Shown: one piece after another, positions 25,470 through 33,940 of the stretch
How the letters are laid out: each line of letters opens with the position of its first letter
Numbering within the stretch: position 1 is the stretch's first letter
From: Oceanispirochaeta sp.
GTDB lineage: Bacteria > Spirochaetota > Spirochaetia > DSM-2461
Direction: 5' to 3'
Length of the DNA stretch: 50,249 bases
Assembly (NCBI RefSeq): GCF_027859075.1
Contig: NZ_JAQIBL010000128.1
Coordinates: 1 to 50,249, forward strand
The notes under the pieces: generated by a model
What the model saw: only the letters and a program-made list of their open reading frames with translations
What the model was told of the DNA's origin: nothing
The model's database searches: none
Made by a program: the position numbers and the translations under genes

Positions 25470-28004
25470 ATGATTTTTTCGGGTAACAGAAAACTAATTC
25501 TGATAATACTATTGTCCCTCCTGGTTCTTATCACCGCTGGTGTCGGGATCAGTGCGGGCCTCGTGGTGGCTACAAATTTCAACATCATGAATATGGAGAA
25601 TTTCGGTGAGGATAATCCTGCATTACCTTCCCAGATTCTGGATATAAACGGAAACCTGATCACCGAATTCTTTTCGGATGAGAAACGTGAAATCGTCTCC
25701 ATAAAAGACCTTCCAGAAAGCCTCATCTATGCTCTTATTACAAGAGAAGACGGGGATTTCTTCAAACATAACGGCTTTTCTCTTTATGGAACACTCAGAG
25801 CTGGTTTCAAGATCATTACCGGGCAGTATTTTTCAGGTGGCAGTACTCTGACACAACAGCTGGCTGGTCACCTTTATGCAGACAGAAGTGATATCTCGGT
25901 AACACGGAAGCTTAAAGAGCTCTGGTGGTCTTTTCAGCTGGAAAGACAGCTGACAAAATATGAGATCATGGAACTCTACATCAACAAGATGCCCTTCGGT
26001 CATAATACTTATGGTGTGGAAGCAGCCTCCAAATTTTATTTTGATCATTCAGCCGAAGAAAATACTGTGGCTGAATCGGTCATGCTGGTTATACAGCTTG
26101 TCCGGCCGGGACTGTACTCGCCCATTCGTTTTCCTGAAAAGGCAAAAATAGTCCAGACCGAAATTGTCAATCAGATGGTAAACAGAGGCTATTTAAGCCC
26201 AGAAGATGCCCAATTAACATTAATTGATTACTGGACAAACAAATATGACTGGTCCAGAGACAATAAAACGACTGCATTCTTTGCCCGTGAAGATAAGGCT
26301 CCCTGGTTCAGTGAATATATCCGTTCTCAGCTGGATGAAATGCTCTTAGGCAAGCAGGATATCTACAGAGACGGGTACATCGTTCATACGACACTGAATC
26401 TTGACTTTCAGCAGAAGGCGGATGAACTGACCATCAAGGGGCTGGCACGCTGGAATAAGTCTTACCAGGAAAGCACCGGTAACAGAATGGATATTGTGGA
26501 TGATGTATACGTTCCCATCATAGATCTCCTGTCCCTGACCATGAATATTGAAGATATCCGGATAGCCGGCTCACAGGACAAAAAACGAGCGAAAGAGGAT
26601 TTTAAAAACAGTGTAAATCCCACCATGGATATGCTCTCGATGATGTTCGGAATGGAAGAACTCAAATCTCTGAGTCAGTTCATATATGGTGACAACAGAA
26701 TGAAAAACCAGCAGTCAACGGTACAAACTGCTATGATTACCCTGGATAACGAGACCGGCTACATTCTGGCCATGGTCGGAGGGAGTGAGTTTAACCGATC
26801 CAATCAGTTTAACCGCGCTGTTGACGGTGAGCTGATGCCGGGATCATCCTTCAAGCCCCTCTACTATTCTGCTGCCATCTCATCCAGGAAATTTACACCT
26901 GCCACCCGTATCTATGACGGCCCCAAAGTCTTCTGGAATCCTGACGGATCATCCTACACCCCCATGAACTATAAAGGTGAATGGATAGGAAATGTTCTTC
27001 TGAGGGATGCCCTTGCCAATTCGATGAATGTTCCGGCCATCACAGTACTTGACGGGATTGGTTTTGAATCGGCCATCAGCCGGGCGGCACGTTTGTTGGG
27101 ATATACAGACCCACAGGAGATTGGAAGACGCTTCCCCAGGGTCTATCCACTGGGATTGGGCGTTATTACAGTCAGTCCTCTGCGCATGGCAAAGGCCTAT
27201 GCCACATTCCCGAATCAGGGGAGAGGCGTAGAACCTCTTGCCATCCGTTATGTGGAAGACAGAAATGGAAATATCATTCTCAATCCTGAACGGGATCTTA
27301 GAAATCAGCAGAAAAAAGAAGACCTCCAGATCATGTCAGCGGAAGAAGCCTATATAATGGTAGACCTACTCCATACAACCACAATGAGTGGAACATTGAG
27401 CCACCTGCCCCGTTATGTAGAAGGTTTTGACAGAATGCCCATGGGTGGCAAGACAGGAACCACTCAAAACTGGGCGGATGCATGGACGGCAGGATTTTCT
27501 CCTTATTACACGACGGTCATGTGGGCGGGTTTTGATCAGGGAGGAAGCACCCTGGGAGTTAATCAGACAGGTGCAACAGCAACCGGTTGGATCTGGGGTG
27601 AATACATGTCCTATATAAACAGCAGAGTGCCTGTCAAAGGGTTCACGAAACCCAGTTCCGGTCTGGTTGAAATGGATGTCTGTGATCTCTCAGGTATGGT
27701 TCCTACAGACCTTTGTCCCCGTACCCGGCATGAAATATTTTTGGCAGGTACCCAGCCCACAACATACTGTCCTATCCATGCCTTTGAAAAGACAAGGGAT
27801 GAGGCTCTGACGCAAAAATATCTGAATGATGTTTCATCTGCCCTTATTTCTGCTCCTGGAGTAGAACTCCTGCAGGACCCATACTCAGACAAGAACACAT
27901 CCGGTTTTGAAGAGATTGATGACAATATGATTGATTTTCTTCTGAATGATCCCTTTTCAGATCATCAGAATTCTGGAACCGAAAATACCTATCTTCTGGA
28001 CTGA
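25470..28004 (+). CDS. Penicillin-binding protein 1A (GT51 + transpeptidase)
   Basis: Bifunctional class A PBP that polymerises glycan strands and cross-links peptides in the periplasm, about 844 residues from this start (851 if GTG 25449 is used). An N-terminal membrane anchor is followed by the GT51 domain with catalytic REDGDFFKHNG and GGSTLTQQL. The transpeptidase domain has GSSFKP (SxxK, around residue 465), SMN and GGKTGT (around 667). Between the two domains is an insertion of roughly 70 residues, from about VDDVYVPIIDL to KNQQSTV. It has a cysteine-containing tail (CPRTR, TYCPIH). All catalytic motifs are intact. A bidirectional terminator follows at 28031. Confidence 0.95.
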   Translation: MIFSGNRKLILIILLSLLVLITAGVGISAGLVVATNFNIMNMENFGEDNPALPSQILDINGNLITEFFSDEKREIVSIKDLPESLIYALITREDGDFFKHNGFSLYGTLRAGFKIITGQYFSGGSTLTQQLAGHLYADRSDISVTRKLKELWWSFQLERQLTKYEIMELYINKMPFGHNTYGVEAASKFYFDHSAEENTVAESVMLVIQLVRPGLYSPIRFPEKAKIVQTEIVNQMVNRGYLSPEDAQLTLIDYWTNKYDWSRDNKTTAFFAREDKAPWFSEYIRSQLDEMLLGKQDIYRDGYIVHTTLNLDFQQKADELTIKGLARWNKSYQESTGNRMDIVDDVYVPIIDLLSLTMNIEDIRIAGSQDKKRAKEDFKNSVNPTMDMLSMMFGMEELKSLSQFIYGDNRMKNQQSTVQTAMITLDNETGYILAMVGGSEFNRSNQFNRAVDGELMPGSSFKPLYYSAAISSRKFTPATRIYDGPKVFWNPDGSSYTPMNYKGEWIGNVLLRDALANSMNVPAITVLDGIGFESAISRAARLLGYTDPQEIGRRFPRVYPLGLGVITVSPLRMAKAYATFPNQGRGVEPLAIRYVEDRNGNIILNPERDLRNQQKKEDLQIMSAEEAYIMVDLLHTTTMSGTLSHLPRYVEGFDRMPMGGKTGTTQNWADAWTAGFSPYYTTVMWAGFDQGGSTLGVNQTGATATGWIWGEYMSYINSRVPVKGFTKPSSGLVEMDVCDLSGMVPTDLCPRTRHEIFLAGTQPTTYCPIHAFEKTRDEALTQKYLNDVSSALISAPGVELLQDPYSDKNTSGFEEIDDNMIDFLLNDPFSDHQNSGTENTYLLD

Positions 28005-28030
28005 CTTTATTGATAGTTTCAAAGAAGCCA

Positions 28031-28083
28031 AAAAATGCTGACCCCCTTGCTACTGAAGGACAAGGATGGATCAGCATTTTTTT
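28031..28083. terminator. Bidirectional terminator between PBP1A and pyrBI
   Basis: AAAAATGCTGA (28031-28041) pairs with TCAGCATTTTT (28071-28081), and the interior contains a second hairpin, CCTTG with CAAGG. The A-run and U-run on the two sides make it usable from either strand. It lies between convergent stops. Confidence 0.75.
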
Positions 28084-28105
28084 AAGAACTTTGACTGATT
28101 GAAAA

Positions 28106-29683
28106 TCAAATATCCCAGATGTCCTCAAAAGAATGACTCTTCTCACAGTATTTACAGACAAATCTTGAATCCTTTGACCTTAGAAAATATGTATTTACAT
28201 GCTGATGTTTCTCGGGATGGGAGATGCAGTTTTCATTTTTACAGGAAATCTCTTCAAAATTATATATCTGAGGGGGCATATGGAGTCTGAACTTTTCCAG
28301 TACTGATTCATCTTTGATGATATTCAAGGTACATTCCGGAGCAATCGCAGCCAGTTTCTTGATTTCGGTGTCACTGAGTTCCAGGATATCCGGAAGAGAA
28401 ATAATACCCTTGTAGACAGTTCTATCATTTGAATGAAAAACTCCATGAGAACTTCTGCAGTTTAATTTTAGGATTCTTCTGATTTTATCAATCTGATTCC
28501 AAATGGTTTCCAGGTCCTCACCGGAGCCGATATGATCAATGACGATGCCTGAATTGACGGGTTTAATTCCCACTTTGTAGTGGTCTTCCACATGAGATTT
28601 CCTGGTAAGGGGAACCTTTTCTATGAAGTTCTTCTCTTTCTTATGACTCTCCAGTCCCAGACCGTCAAAGTCAGATCCGACCTTTCCTCCCACCATGGCA
28701 ATCTCGATGGTTCGTGTAAAAAAACCATTAACACTCTGTTCATCCCACCCGTTATAGCTTGTATGGTCTAAAAAATCAGGAATAACAGGATAGACTTTAT
28801 GACGCGGCAGGGGATGGTAGAATTTGGAGTTTGCCGGGATTTTATCCAAAAATTCTTTTCTAAAAGTCACTGCGGTTCTCAACTGAGGCTCTTTTTCTTT
28901 AACCTTGTCTCCCATCCTTTCAAGCTGCAGCCTGGTAAAATACCAGATATCCGCCACATCATCCTGATTGAGATAGTCTTCTATTGTTTCAAATATTCTA
29001 AGATCAAATCCGTTATCAATCATGCGGCGTTCATAGTAATCCGGCATGGCCAGTTCTGGAGGTGCAACAAGATCGACCCGGACCTTCTTGAATATCTTCA
29101 GTCCGTCGACCTTGGAGTGAGCAGTACGCCCATGGTACAGATCTCCCGTCAAGACAATGTGAATTTCATCATTGTCCCAGTCTTTTTTTTCAAGAAAGGT
29201 GAACTCATCCAGGAACTCTTGAGTAGGATGTTCATGCTTTCCATCTCCGCCATTTAGAAATGCCGCCTTGTCATAGGACATTTTATGGGCATATTCTCCC
29301 AGTTCTTCCTCCAGAAAATGGCAGACCCCTTCTTCTCCGGTGCGCATAATAAACAGAGATCGTTTGCTGTAACCAAAGAGCATTTTTATGGTATCGGAAA
29401 AGCTTTCCTGTTTTGTACAAGAGGATGTCCCGGGGTCAAAAACATTTAACTTGATATCATGAAACTGGACGGCATTTCTGAATGATTCTTTAGTTCGGGT
29501 GCTGTTCTCCATAAAAATCAGATAAGCCGACATGTCGGGGTCAGAGATTCTGAACTCAGACACATCTTCATTGCTCAGATACTTCTTCTTTAGCTGGGCT
29601 GTCTTTCTATATAAGTACAGCTGTTCGTCCCTAGATAGGTCATTGACCACTGCGATGGTTCTGCCTGCAAAGACACTCTTCAT
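28106..29683 (-). CDS. pyrB: Aspartate carbamoyltransferase, PyrB-PyrI fusion
   Basis: 525 residues joining catalytic and regulatory chains of ATCase, first step of pyrimidine synthesis (carbamoyl phosphate + aspartate). The catalytic half (about 1-345) has the carbamoyl-phosphate loop STRTK (61-65), GDGKHEHPTQ and the HPLPRH segment. The PyrI-like half (about 385-525) ends in a zinc site of four cysteines (C481, C486, C510, C513), as in E. coli PyrI where it docks to the catalytic chain. E. coli uses two separate genes; here they are one chain, so allosteric control by CTP/ATP is retained but stoichiometry is fixed at 1:1. It follows P83/100 with 17 nt between, and no other pyr gene is nearby. 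Confidence 0.94.
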   Translation of the reverse strand: MKSVFAGRTIAVVNDLSRDEQLYLYRKTAQLKKKYLSNEDVSEFRISDPDMSAYLIFMENSTRTKESFRNAVQFHDIKLNVFDPGTSSCTKQESFSDTIKMLFGYSKRSLFIMRTGEEGVCHFLEEELGEYAHKMSYDKAAFLNGGDGKHEHPTQEFLDEFTFLEKKDWDNDEIHIVLTGDLYHGRTAHSKVDGLKIFKKVRVDLVAPPELAMPDYYERRMIDNGFDLRIFETIEDYLNQDDVADIWYFTRLQLERMGDKVKEKEPQLRTAVTFRKEFLDKIPANSKFYHPLPRHKVYPVIPDFLDHTSYNGWDEQSVNGFFTRTIEIAMVGGKVGSDFDGLGLESHKKEKNFIEKVPLTRKSHVEDHYKVGIKPVNSGIVIDHIGSGEDLETIWNQIDKIRRILKLNCRSSHGVFHSNDRTVYKGIISLPDILELSDTEIKKLAAIAPECTLNIIKDESVLEKFRLHMPPQIYNFEEISCKNENCISHPEKHQHVNTYFLRSKDSRFVCKYCEKSHSFEDIWDI

Positions 29684-29700
29684 ATGCTTTCCATACCTCG

Positions 29701-31230
29701 TTATTCTGTAATTTCTATTTCTTTCAGACTGGATACAGAGAGCGCCTTGACTCCTCCGGATACGCTTTGAACAAGGACGCGGTCTTCAATAAAAACCAGA
29801 CCCGTATCGGGATGAACATTCAGGGAGCTGAGCTGCAATAATTTCAGTGACTGGGAATACATACCCACAGACCAGTTCTGACCATTGCGGCTAATCATAA
29901 ATAGATTATTCCCCTGTGTCCATATAGAACTTCCCGGATAAATCTCGGTCTCCCCTTCTTTTAGAATTTCCAGGGTGCCATGATCAAGGAGCAGGGCTTT
30001 AACCCGAGTTCTATCGTCATTTTTTCCGGCGATGACAATGATTCCCTCACTGCTGTCTTTATAGTTCGTTCCCCGGATGCTGTTCAATTCTGATTGCTTC
30101 AGAGGCACTCCGTCCTTTGTGACCTTCCAGAGACTTCCAAAACTCGCTGGATCTCCCGATTTATCAACCAGAATGAACCAGAAGCCTTCCGGTTCGGGGA
30201 TGGCTTCACTAGACAAGACGGTCCCCGTTGCCCTGGTCTCTTCCTTGAGCAGAAGGTTCTCATCACTGGCGATCTCTTCCCGCATTTCGACAACTTCCTG
30301 CTGCTCCTTCTTTATCTCTTTTTCCTGTTCCTGAACAGTCTTCTTCTCTTCTTCAACGGCCTTCTTCTTTTCTTCCAGTTGTTCTACTTCCTGTTGAAGA
30401 ACTTTTTCTTGAATGGATTCAGGTTCTGCTTTTTTCAATTCCTCTTTTTTTGTTTCAAACTCTAGAGTGACTTCCTTTTCTTTTTCGACAACAGCCTTCT
30501 TTTCCTCATCCAGGACTTCCTGCCTCTTGTCGAGATCCTCTTCCCTGATCTCGACCATTTCCCGACGGCTGTCCAAGGCCTTGTCATCTTCCTTCTGCAT
30601 CTCTTCAATCACTTCAGGAGTCGAGATTAAGGAAGTATCAAGAGAGCTTTGCAGGGTTGCATCTCCAGATTTAAGTGGGATTATGATTCTGGATTTTCCG
30701 GCCCATACAGAATAATGTGTGGAAAGTCCGGCATTCCCGGCATTAATATTTAGGAGGACACCAGGTTTATATCGGCTTGAAAAATGTTCCAGATTTTTAT
30801 AATACACAGCATTGTAATAGGTCACAAACTCGGCAAGAACGTCGGCATTACTCAGGGAATAATCAAAAGTATTTTGTAAATAAGCCGAAAGTATGAAACG
30901 GAGATTCCTGATATGGTCCACCCCCGCATCCGGCAGTATCACCAGGATATCTGCATCCAGACCCTCGGGGATCTCCGGCTGGTAAGAGCGGATGATCCTG
31001 GATTTATTACTCCAGCTGACTTCATTTCCATCTGATGTTGCCAGGAAAGATCCAATCCCGCGTATCTCTTCCCGAGTGCTGAACTCCGTGACGGGTCCGA
31101 CATAATTTTCAAAAATGATTTCACCACTTTTATTCCCTATGCTTCGGAGCTCTTCTTCAGAAACTGTTTGAGCATAGGCAACAGTCATGGAAATTAGAAT
31201 GAAATTTATAAAAAGGGCAGTTTTTTTCAA
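29701..31230 (-). CDS. P83/100-family spirochaete protein
   Basis: 509 residues, related to Borrelia P83/100 and the Treponema TP0486-type antigen. The signal peptide ends AYAQ at residue 21. An N-terminal domain (about 22-205) includes the family opening EEELRSIGNKSGEIIFENYV and a solvent-exposed alpha/beta region. A long Lys/Glu-rich coiled coil (about 215-325) follows, and a C-terminal beta-rich domain (about 345-505) resembles propeller blades. The start codon is TTG, chosen because GGAGG lies 6 nt upstream. The role is unknown. It is encoded after the beta-propeller-like gene and before pyrBI; this order suggests one transcript. Confidence 0.88.
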   Translation of the reverse strand: MKKTALFINFILISMTVAYAQTVSEEELRSIGNKSGEIIFENYVGPVTEFSTREEIRGIGSFLATSDGNEVSWSNKSRIIRSYQPEIPEGLDADILVILPDAGVDHIRNLRFILSAYLQNTFDYSLSNADVLAEFVTYYNAVYYKNLEHFSSRYKPGVLLNINAGNAGLSTHYSVWAGKSRIIIPLKSGDATLQSSLDTSLISTPEVIEEMQKEDDKALDSRREMVEIREEDLDKRQEVLDEEKKAVVEKEKEVTLEFETKKEELKKAEPESIQEKVLQQEVEQLEEKKKAVEEEKKTVQEQEKEIKKEQQEVVEMREEIASDENLLLKEETRATGTVLSSEAIPEPEGFWFILVDKSGDPASFGSLWKVTKDGVPLKQSELNSIRGTNYKDSSEGIIVIAGKNDDRTRVKALLLDHGTLEILKEGETEIYPGSSIWTQGNNLFMISRNGQNWSVGMYSQSLKLLQLSSLNVHPDTGLVFIEDRVLVQSVSGGVKALSVSSLKEIEITE

Positions 31231-31250
31231 GGAAAGCCTCCAAAAACAGA

Positions 31251-31268
31251 TATATCCTTAGGGATATA
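31251..31268. repeat. Perfect palindrome in the P83/100 leader
   Basis: TATATCC-TTAG-GGATATA, 7-bp arms and a 4-nt centre, between a TATAAT -10 (minus strand, 31280-31275) and the ribosome site of P83/100. It would begin just after the predicted transcription start. It could be an operator or an mRNA hairpin. Confidence 0.4.
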
Positions 31269-31312
31269 AGTTCTATTATAGAAATAATTCTTTGAAAATT
31301 CAGCTTGTTTTT

Positions 31313-32740
31313 TTAAAATGACTTCAACTCTGTCCGAATCAGCATCATAAGGGAACCATTTGGATTCTTTTGCTGTAATTCTGTGTAGAAGTTCATCATT
31401 TTCAGAATGGCCCGTCCCCCGTTGTACCGGGCTAATAGAGAGGCATTCCTGACAGCGCCCAGAAGTACATTTGAATCACGGGGAAACCGGTCTGCTGATT
31501 TTTGAAGGCAAACCATGCTCCTGCCGTCAACATCCAGACCTATCCGTCCTAATCCATCCATAATGAGTGCTATATTCTGGGGGGATTGTTCCTGTTCTGA
31601 TAAAAATAGAAGGGTTTCTCTGCTTTTCAGATTACCCCAGCGGCAGAGGATATTATAAATTCTATACCGGCTGTACTCATCCAGACTCTCCCTGTAAACA
31701 TCGGAACTGACTACATAACTGTCTGATAATATTTCCTGAAAGACGAGATCATAGTCTGATTCCATCCGGATGAGTTCCTGAAAACTTTTCACAGATTCAT
31801 ATGTTTTAAGAATTTGAGAGAGAAACTGGGAATCAATCTGCAGCAGCGGCAATAAGGGGCTGCCTGATTTCTCCTTGAATCGGGACAGCCTCTGAGATTG
31901 ACCCGGCAGTATATTGATGCTTCTGGATCTTCCGGGATTTGATCCTGACTGATAATAGGGATGATAGGCGTCTTCACCGGCTTCCATGGCTTCCATAAAC
32001 CAGTCCTTTCTGCCCGAAATGATCTTATTTTCATAACTGACCAGGATATGATCTTCAGGATATAGTGTTCCCGGAGGCAGAACTGTTTCCGCAGGACTCA
32101 GTTCAAGAGTATCCATATCAACCAGGTTCCAGGAACCATCGGGTTTTTGCCAGTAAAGATAGGGATCCAGAAACAGAAGATGAAGGGGCGCTTCTTTTAT
32201 TTGACCTGCCAACTCTCCATCCGTGTAATACACGGTGGTAGAATCGTGACCTATTACTAAAATTCTATCATAGAGGGCATAGAGATTCACGGCAGAGATG
32301 TCAACGGTTTTCTTCCAGACGAAACGTCCTGTTCTATCAAGACACATAAGAGTACGAGAATCACTCATCAGATAAATTGTGCCATAGGAATCGACAGCAG
32401 GAGGAAGGACTGGTGCGCTCTCGAGGGGAAAACGCCAGAGTTCCCTCCCCCCCGGGCTCACCGATATGAGTTCATTTTCACTTGATAAGATCAGGATACT
32501 GCTATCGGGAGACACGATGGTAAAGTCTTTTAACTTTCTTCCAGGCCTGAAACGCCAGTATTCTTTACCGGAAACACTGTCCAGGCAATGAAGAGCCCTG
32601 TCATCGGCAGTACTGTAGATCCTACCGTCCCGTCCCTGTGCCGGAGGAGTTGTTAGTACACCGGCTATGGCTGTTTCCCAGGCGACTCCTTCTGATAGAT
32701 ATGAAAAAAAAATAAAGATCAGAAAGAATAAATACCTCAG
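31313..32740 (-). CDS. Exported beta-propeller-like protein with helical C-terminus
   Basis: About 475 residues. An in-frame sequence upstream of the obvious GTG at 32515 encodes a signal peptide (RYLFFLIFIFFSYLSEGVA) and the first propeller strands (DGRIYSTADDRALHCLDS), so the gene begins near 32740. The only good candidate codon there is CTG, overlapping the methyltransferase TGA as CTGA, with AGAAAAGA upstream. The N-terminal half has PQQ/WD-like blades (GRELWRFPLE; GTIYLMSDSRTLMCLDRTGR). The C-terminal half is helical with repeated patterns, perhaps HEAT-like. P83/100 follows 82 nt later. Exact role unknown. Confidence 0.72.
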   Translation of the reverse strand: MRYLFFLIFIFFSYLSEGVAWETAIAGVLTTPPAQGRDGRIYSTADDRALHCLDSVSGKEYWRFRPGRKLKDFTIVSPDSSILILSSENELISVSPGGRELWRFPLESAPVLPPAVDSYGTIYLMSDSRTLMCLDRTGRFVWKKTVDISAVNLYALYDRILVIGHDSTTVYYTDGELAGQIKEAPLHLLFLDPYLYWQKPDGSWNLVDMDTLELSPAETVLPPGTLYPEDHILVSYENKIISGRKDWFMEAMEAGEDAYHPYYQSGSNPGRSRSINILPGQSQRLSRFKEKSGSPLLPLLQIDSQFLSQILKTYESVKSFQELIRMESDYDLVFQEILSDSYVVSSDVYRESLDEYSRYRIYNILCRWGNLKSRETLLFLSEQEQSPQNIALIMDGLGRIGLDVDGRSMVCLQKSADRFPRDSNVLLGAVRNASLLARYNGGRAILKMMNFYTELQQKNPNGSLMMLIRTELKSF

Positions 32741-33891
32741 TCTTTTCTAAACCGTAGGACAGTTTCCATATGATTAGTCTGAGGATAAAAATCAAACCCC
32801 CGGGCAGCCTCAATTTTGTATCCTCCGGCAAGAAGGTCCTTTGTATCCCTGGCTTGAGTCACAGGATCACAGGAGACATAGACCAGCTGAGGAACATTCA
32901 TCTTAAGAATAAATGATCGCACACTGGGTGACAGTCCCGTCCTGGGAGGATCAACAACGATTAAATCAGCAGATTTTCCTGATTTTTTATTCAGCCAATC
33001 CTCCAGGGACATTCCATAATAGTCATATTGATATCCTGCCATATTCTGTTTGTAGAAGGATTCAGTTTTCGGGTTGAGTTCAATCGCTGTTATAGAGGAA
33101 AAGTGGTCTCTCATAAATACCGAAAAAAGGCCGACACCGCTATACAGATCCATTCCGTGGTTTCCCGAATATCCACCGAGACTGAAATCAAGGAGTTCCG
33201 GTAACAGGGATAGATTACTCTGAAAAAACAGATCCGTTCTAAAATGGACGGGAATACCCTTTATATGAACTTTGATATTTTCCAGAATGGAATCCCTGTA
33301 GAATTGATCACCCACACCGAAAAAGGTCTCTCGATCTTGATTTATTCCTTCTTCCCGGGAGAGAAAAACATTAAGAGACTCTGTCAGAACCGGACAATGA
33401 TTTACGGGAATGACTCTATCAGAAGAACGAGTCTTAAAACCGCAGCCCCTTTCAGCTTTATGAAATTGAACTCTGTTTCGAAATCCTTTGGGTTTTGAGG
33501 GAACAAAATGAAAATCATTGGATAAATCGACAGCTGCCAACCTTTTGAAATGCTCCCGCACAAAAGATTCTTTTAAGCTCAACTGACGGTCATAGGACAG
33601 ATGCTGCAAATTACAACCACCGCAACGGTCATAGAAGGAACAAAATGGGATGACTCTGTCCTTTGAGGGTTGGAGAATTTGAAGAACTTGCCCACGGGAG
33701 AATTTTTTCCCCTCACTCACCATCTTGAAATTTATGATCTCATTCTCAAGCACAGAAGGGATAAAGACAACTTTGCCATCCATTCGAACGAGTCCATCCC
33801 CACCGGGCACTATTTTTTCGACACAGACTTTATGGTATTCTTTTAGATTAGCTGAAATTGAATCTGAATAGTGACTTTTCATTTTATCCAT
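32737..33891 (-). CDS. RNA (uracil-5-)-methyltransferase, RlmD/TrmA family
   Basis: 384-residue SAM-dependent enzyme that makes 5-methyluridine in rRNA or tRNA. An N-terminal TRAM-like RNA-binding domain (about 18-75) precedes the iron-sulphur cysteines C84, C90, C93 (FCSFYDRCGGCNLQH) and a fourth in VNHCPVL, about 169. The methyltransferase part has DLYSGVGLFS (SAM), VVDPPRTGLS and LVYVSCDP with the catalytic cysteine. The cluster marks an RlmD-type enzyme, but the target uridine is not determined. A TATAAT ends 8 nt before the ATG, with no Shine-Dalgarno. It leads the block ending with pyrBI. Confidence 0.9.
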   Translation of the reverse strand: MDKMKSHYSDSISANLKEYHKVCVEKIVPGGDGLVRMDGKVVFIPSVLENEIINFKMVSEGKKFSRGQVLQILQPSKDRVIPFCSFYDRCGGCNLQHLSYDRQLSLKESFVREHFKRLAAVDLSNDFHFVPSKPKGFRNRVQFHKAERGCGFKTRSSDRVIPVNHCPVLTESLNVFLSREEGINQDRETFFGVGDQFYRDSILENIKVHIKGIPVHFRTDLFFQSNLSLLPELLDFSLGGYSGNHGMDLYSGVGLFSVFMRDHFSSITAIELNPKTESFYKQNMAGYQYDYYGMSLEDWLNKKSGKSADLIVVDPPRTGLSPSVRSFILKMNVPQLVYVSCDPVTQARDTKDLLAGGYKIEAARGFDFYPQTNHMETVLRFRKD

Positions 33892-33899
33892 ATTGTAAT

Positions 33900-33907
33900 A
33901 TTATAAT
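33900..33907. promoter_or_regulatory. Overlapping divergent -10 boxes of the methyltransferase gene and rex
   Basis: ATTATAAT at 33900-33907 gives TATAAT on both strands (minus 33905-33900, plus 33902-33907). The minus-strand box has TGGATA 18 nt upstream; the plus-strand box lacks a good -35. Polymerases could not occupy both at once. Confidence 0.35.
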
Positions 33908-33940
33908 TTTGGTCCTGATATTTTATCCACGGAATAATAA

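Noticed and set aside
30094-30465. Long open frame antisense to the P83/100 coiled coil
   Set aside because: The complementary strand of Lys/Glu-rich coding sequence is naturally open and gives a Phe/Leu/Ser-rich translation; no ribosome site or recognizable domain.
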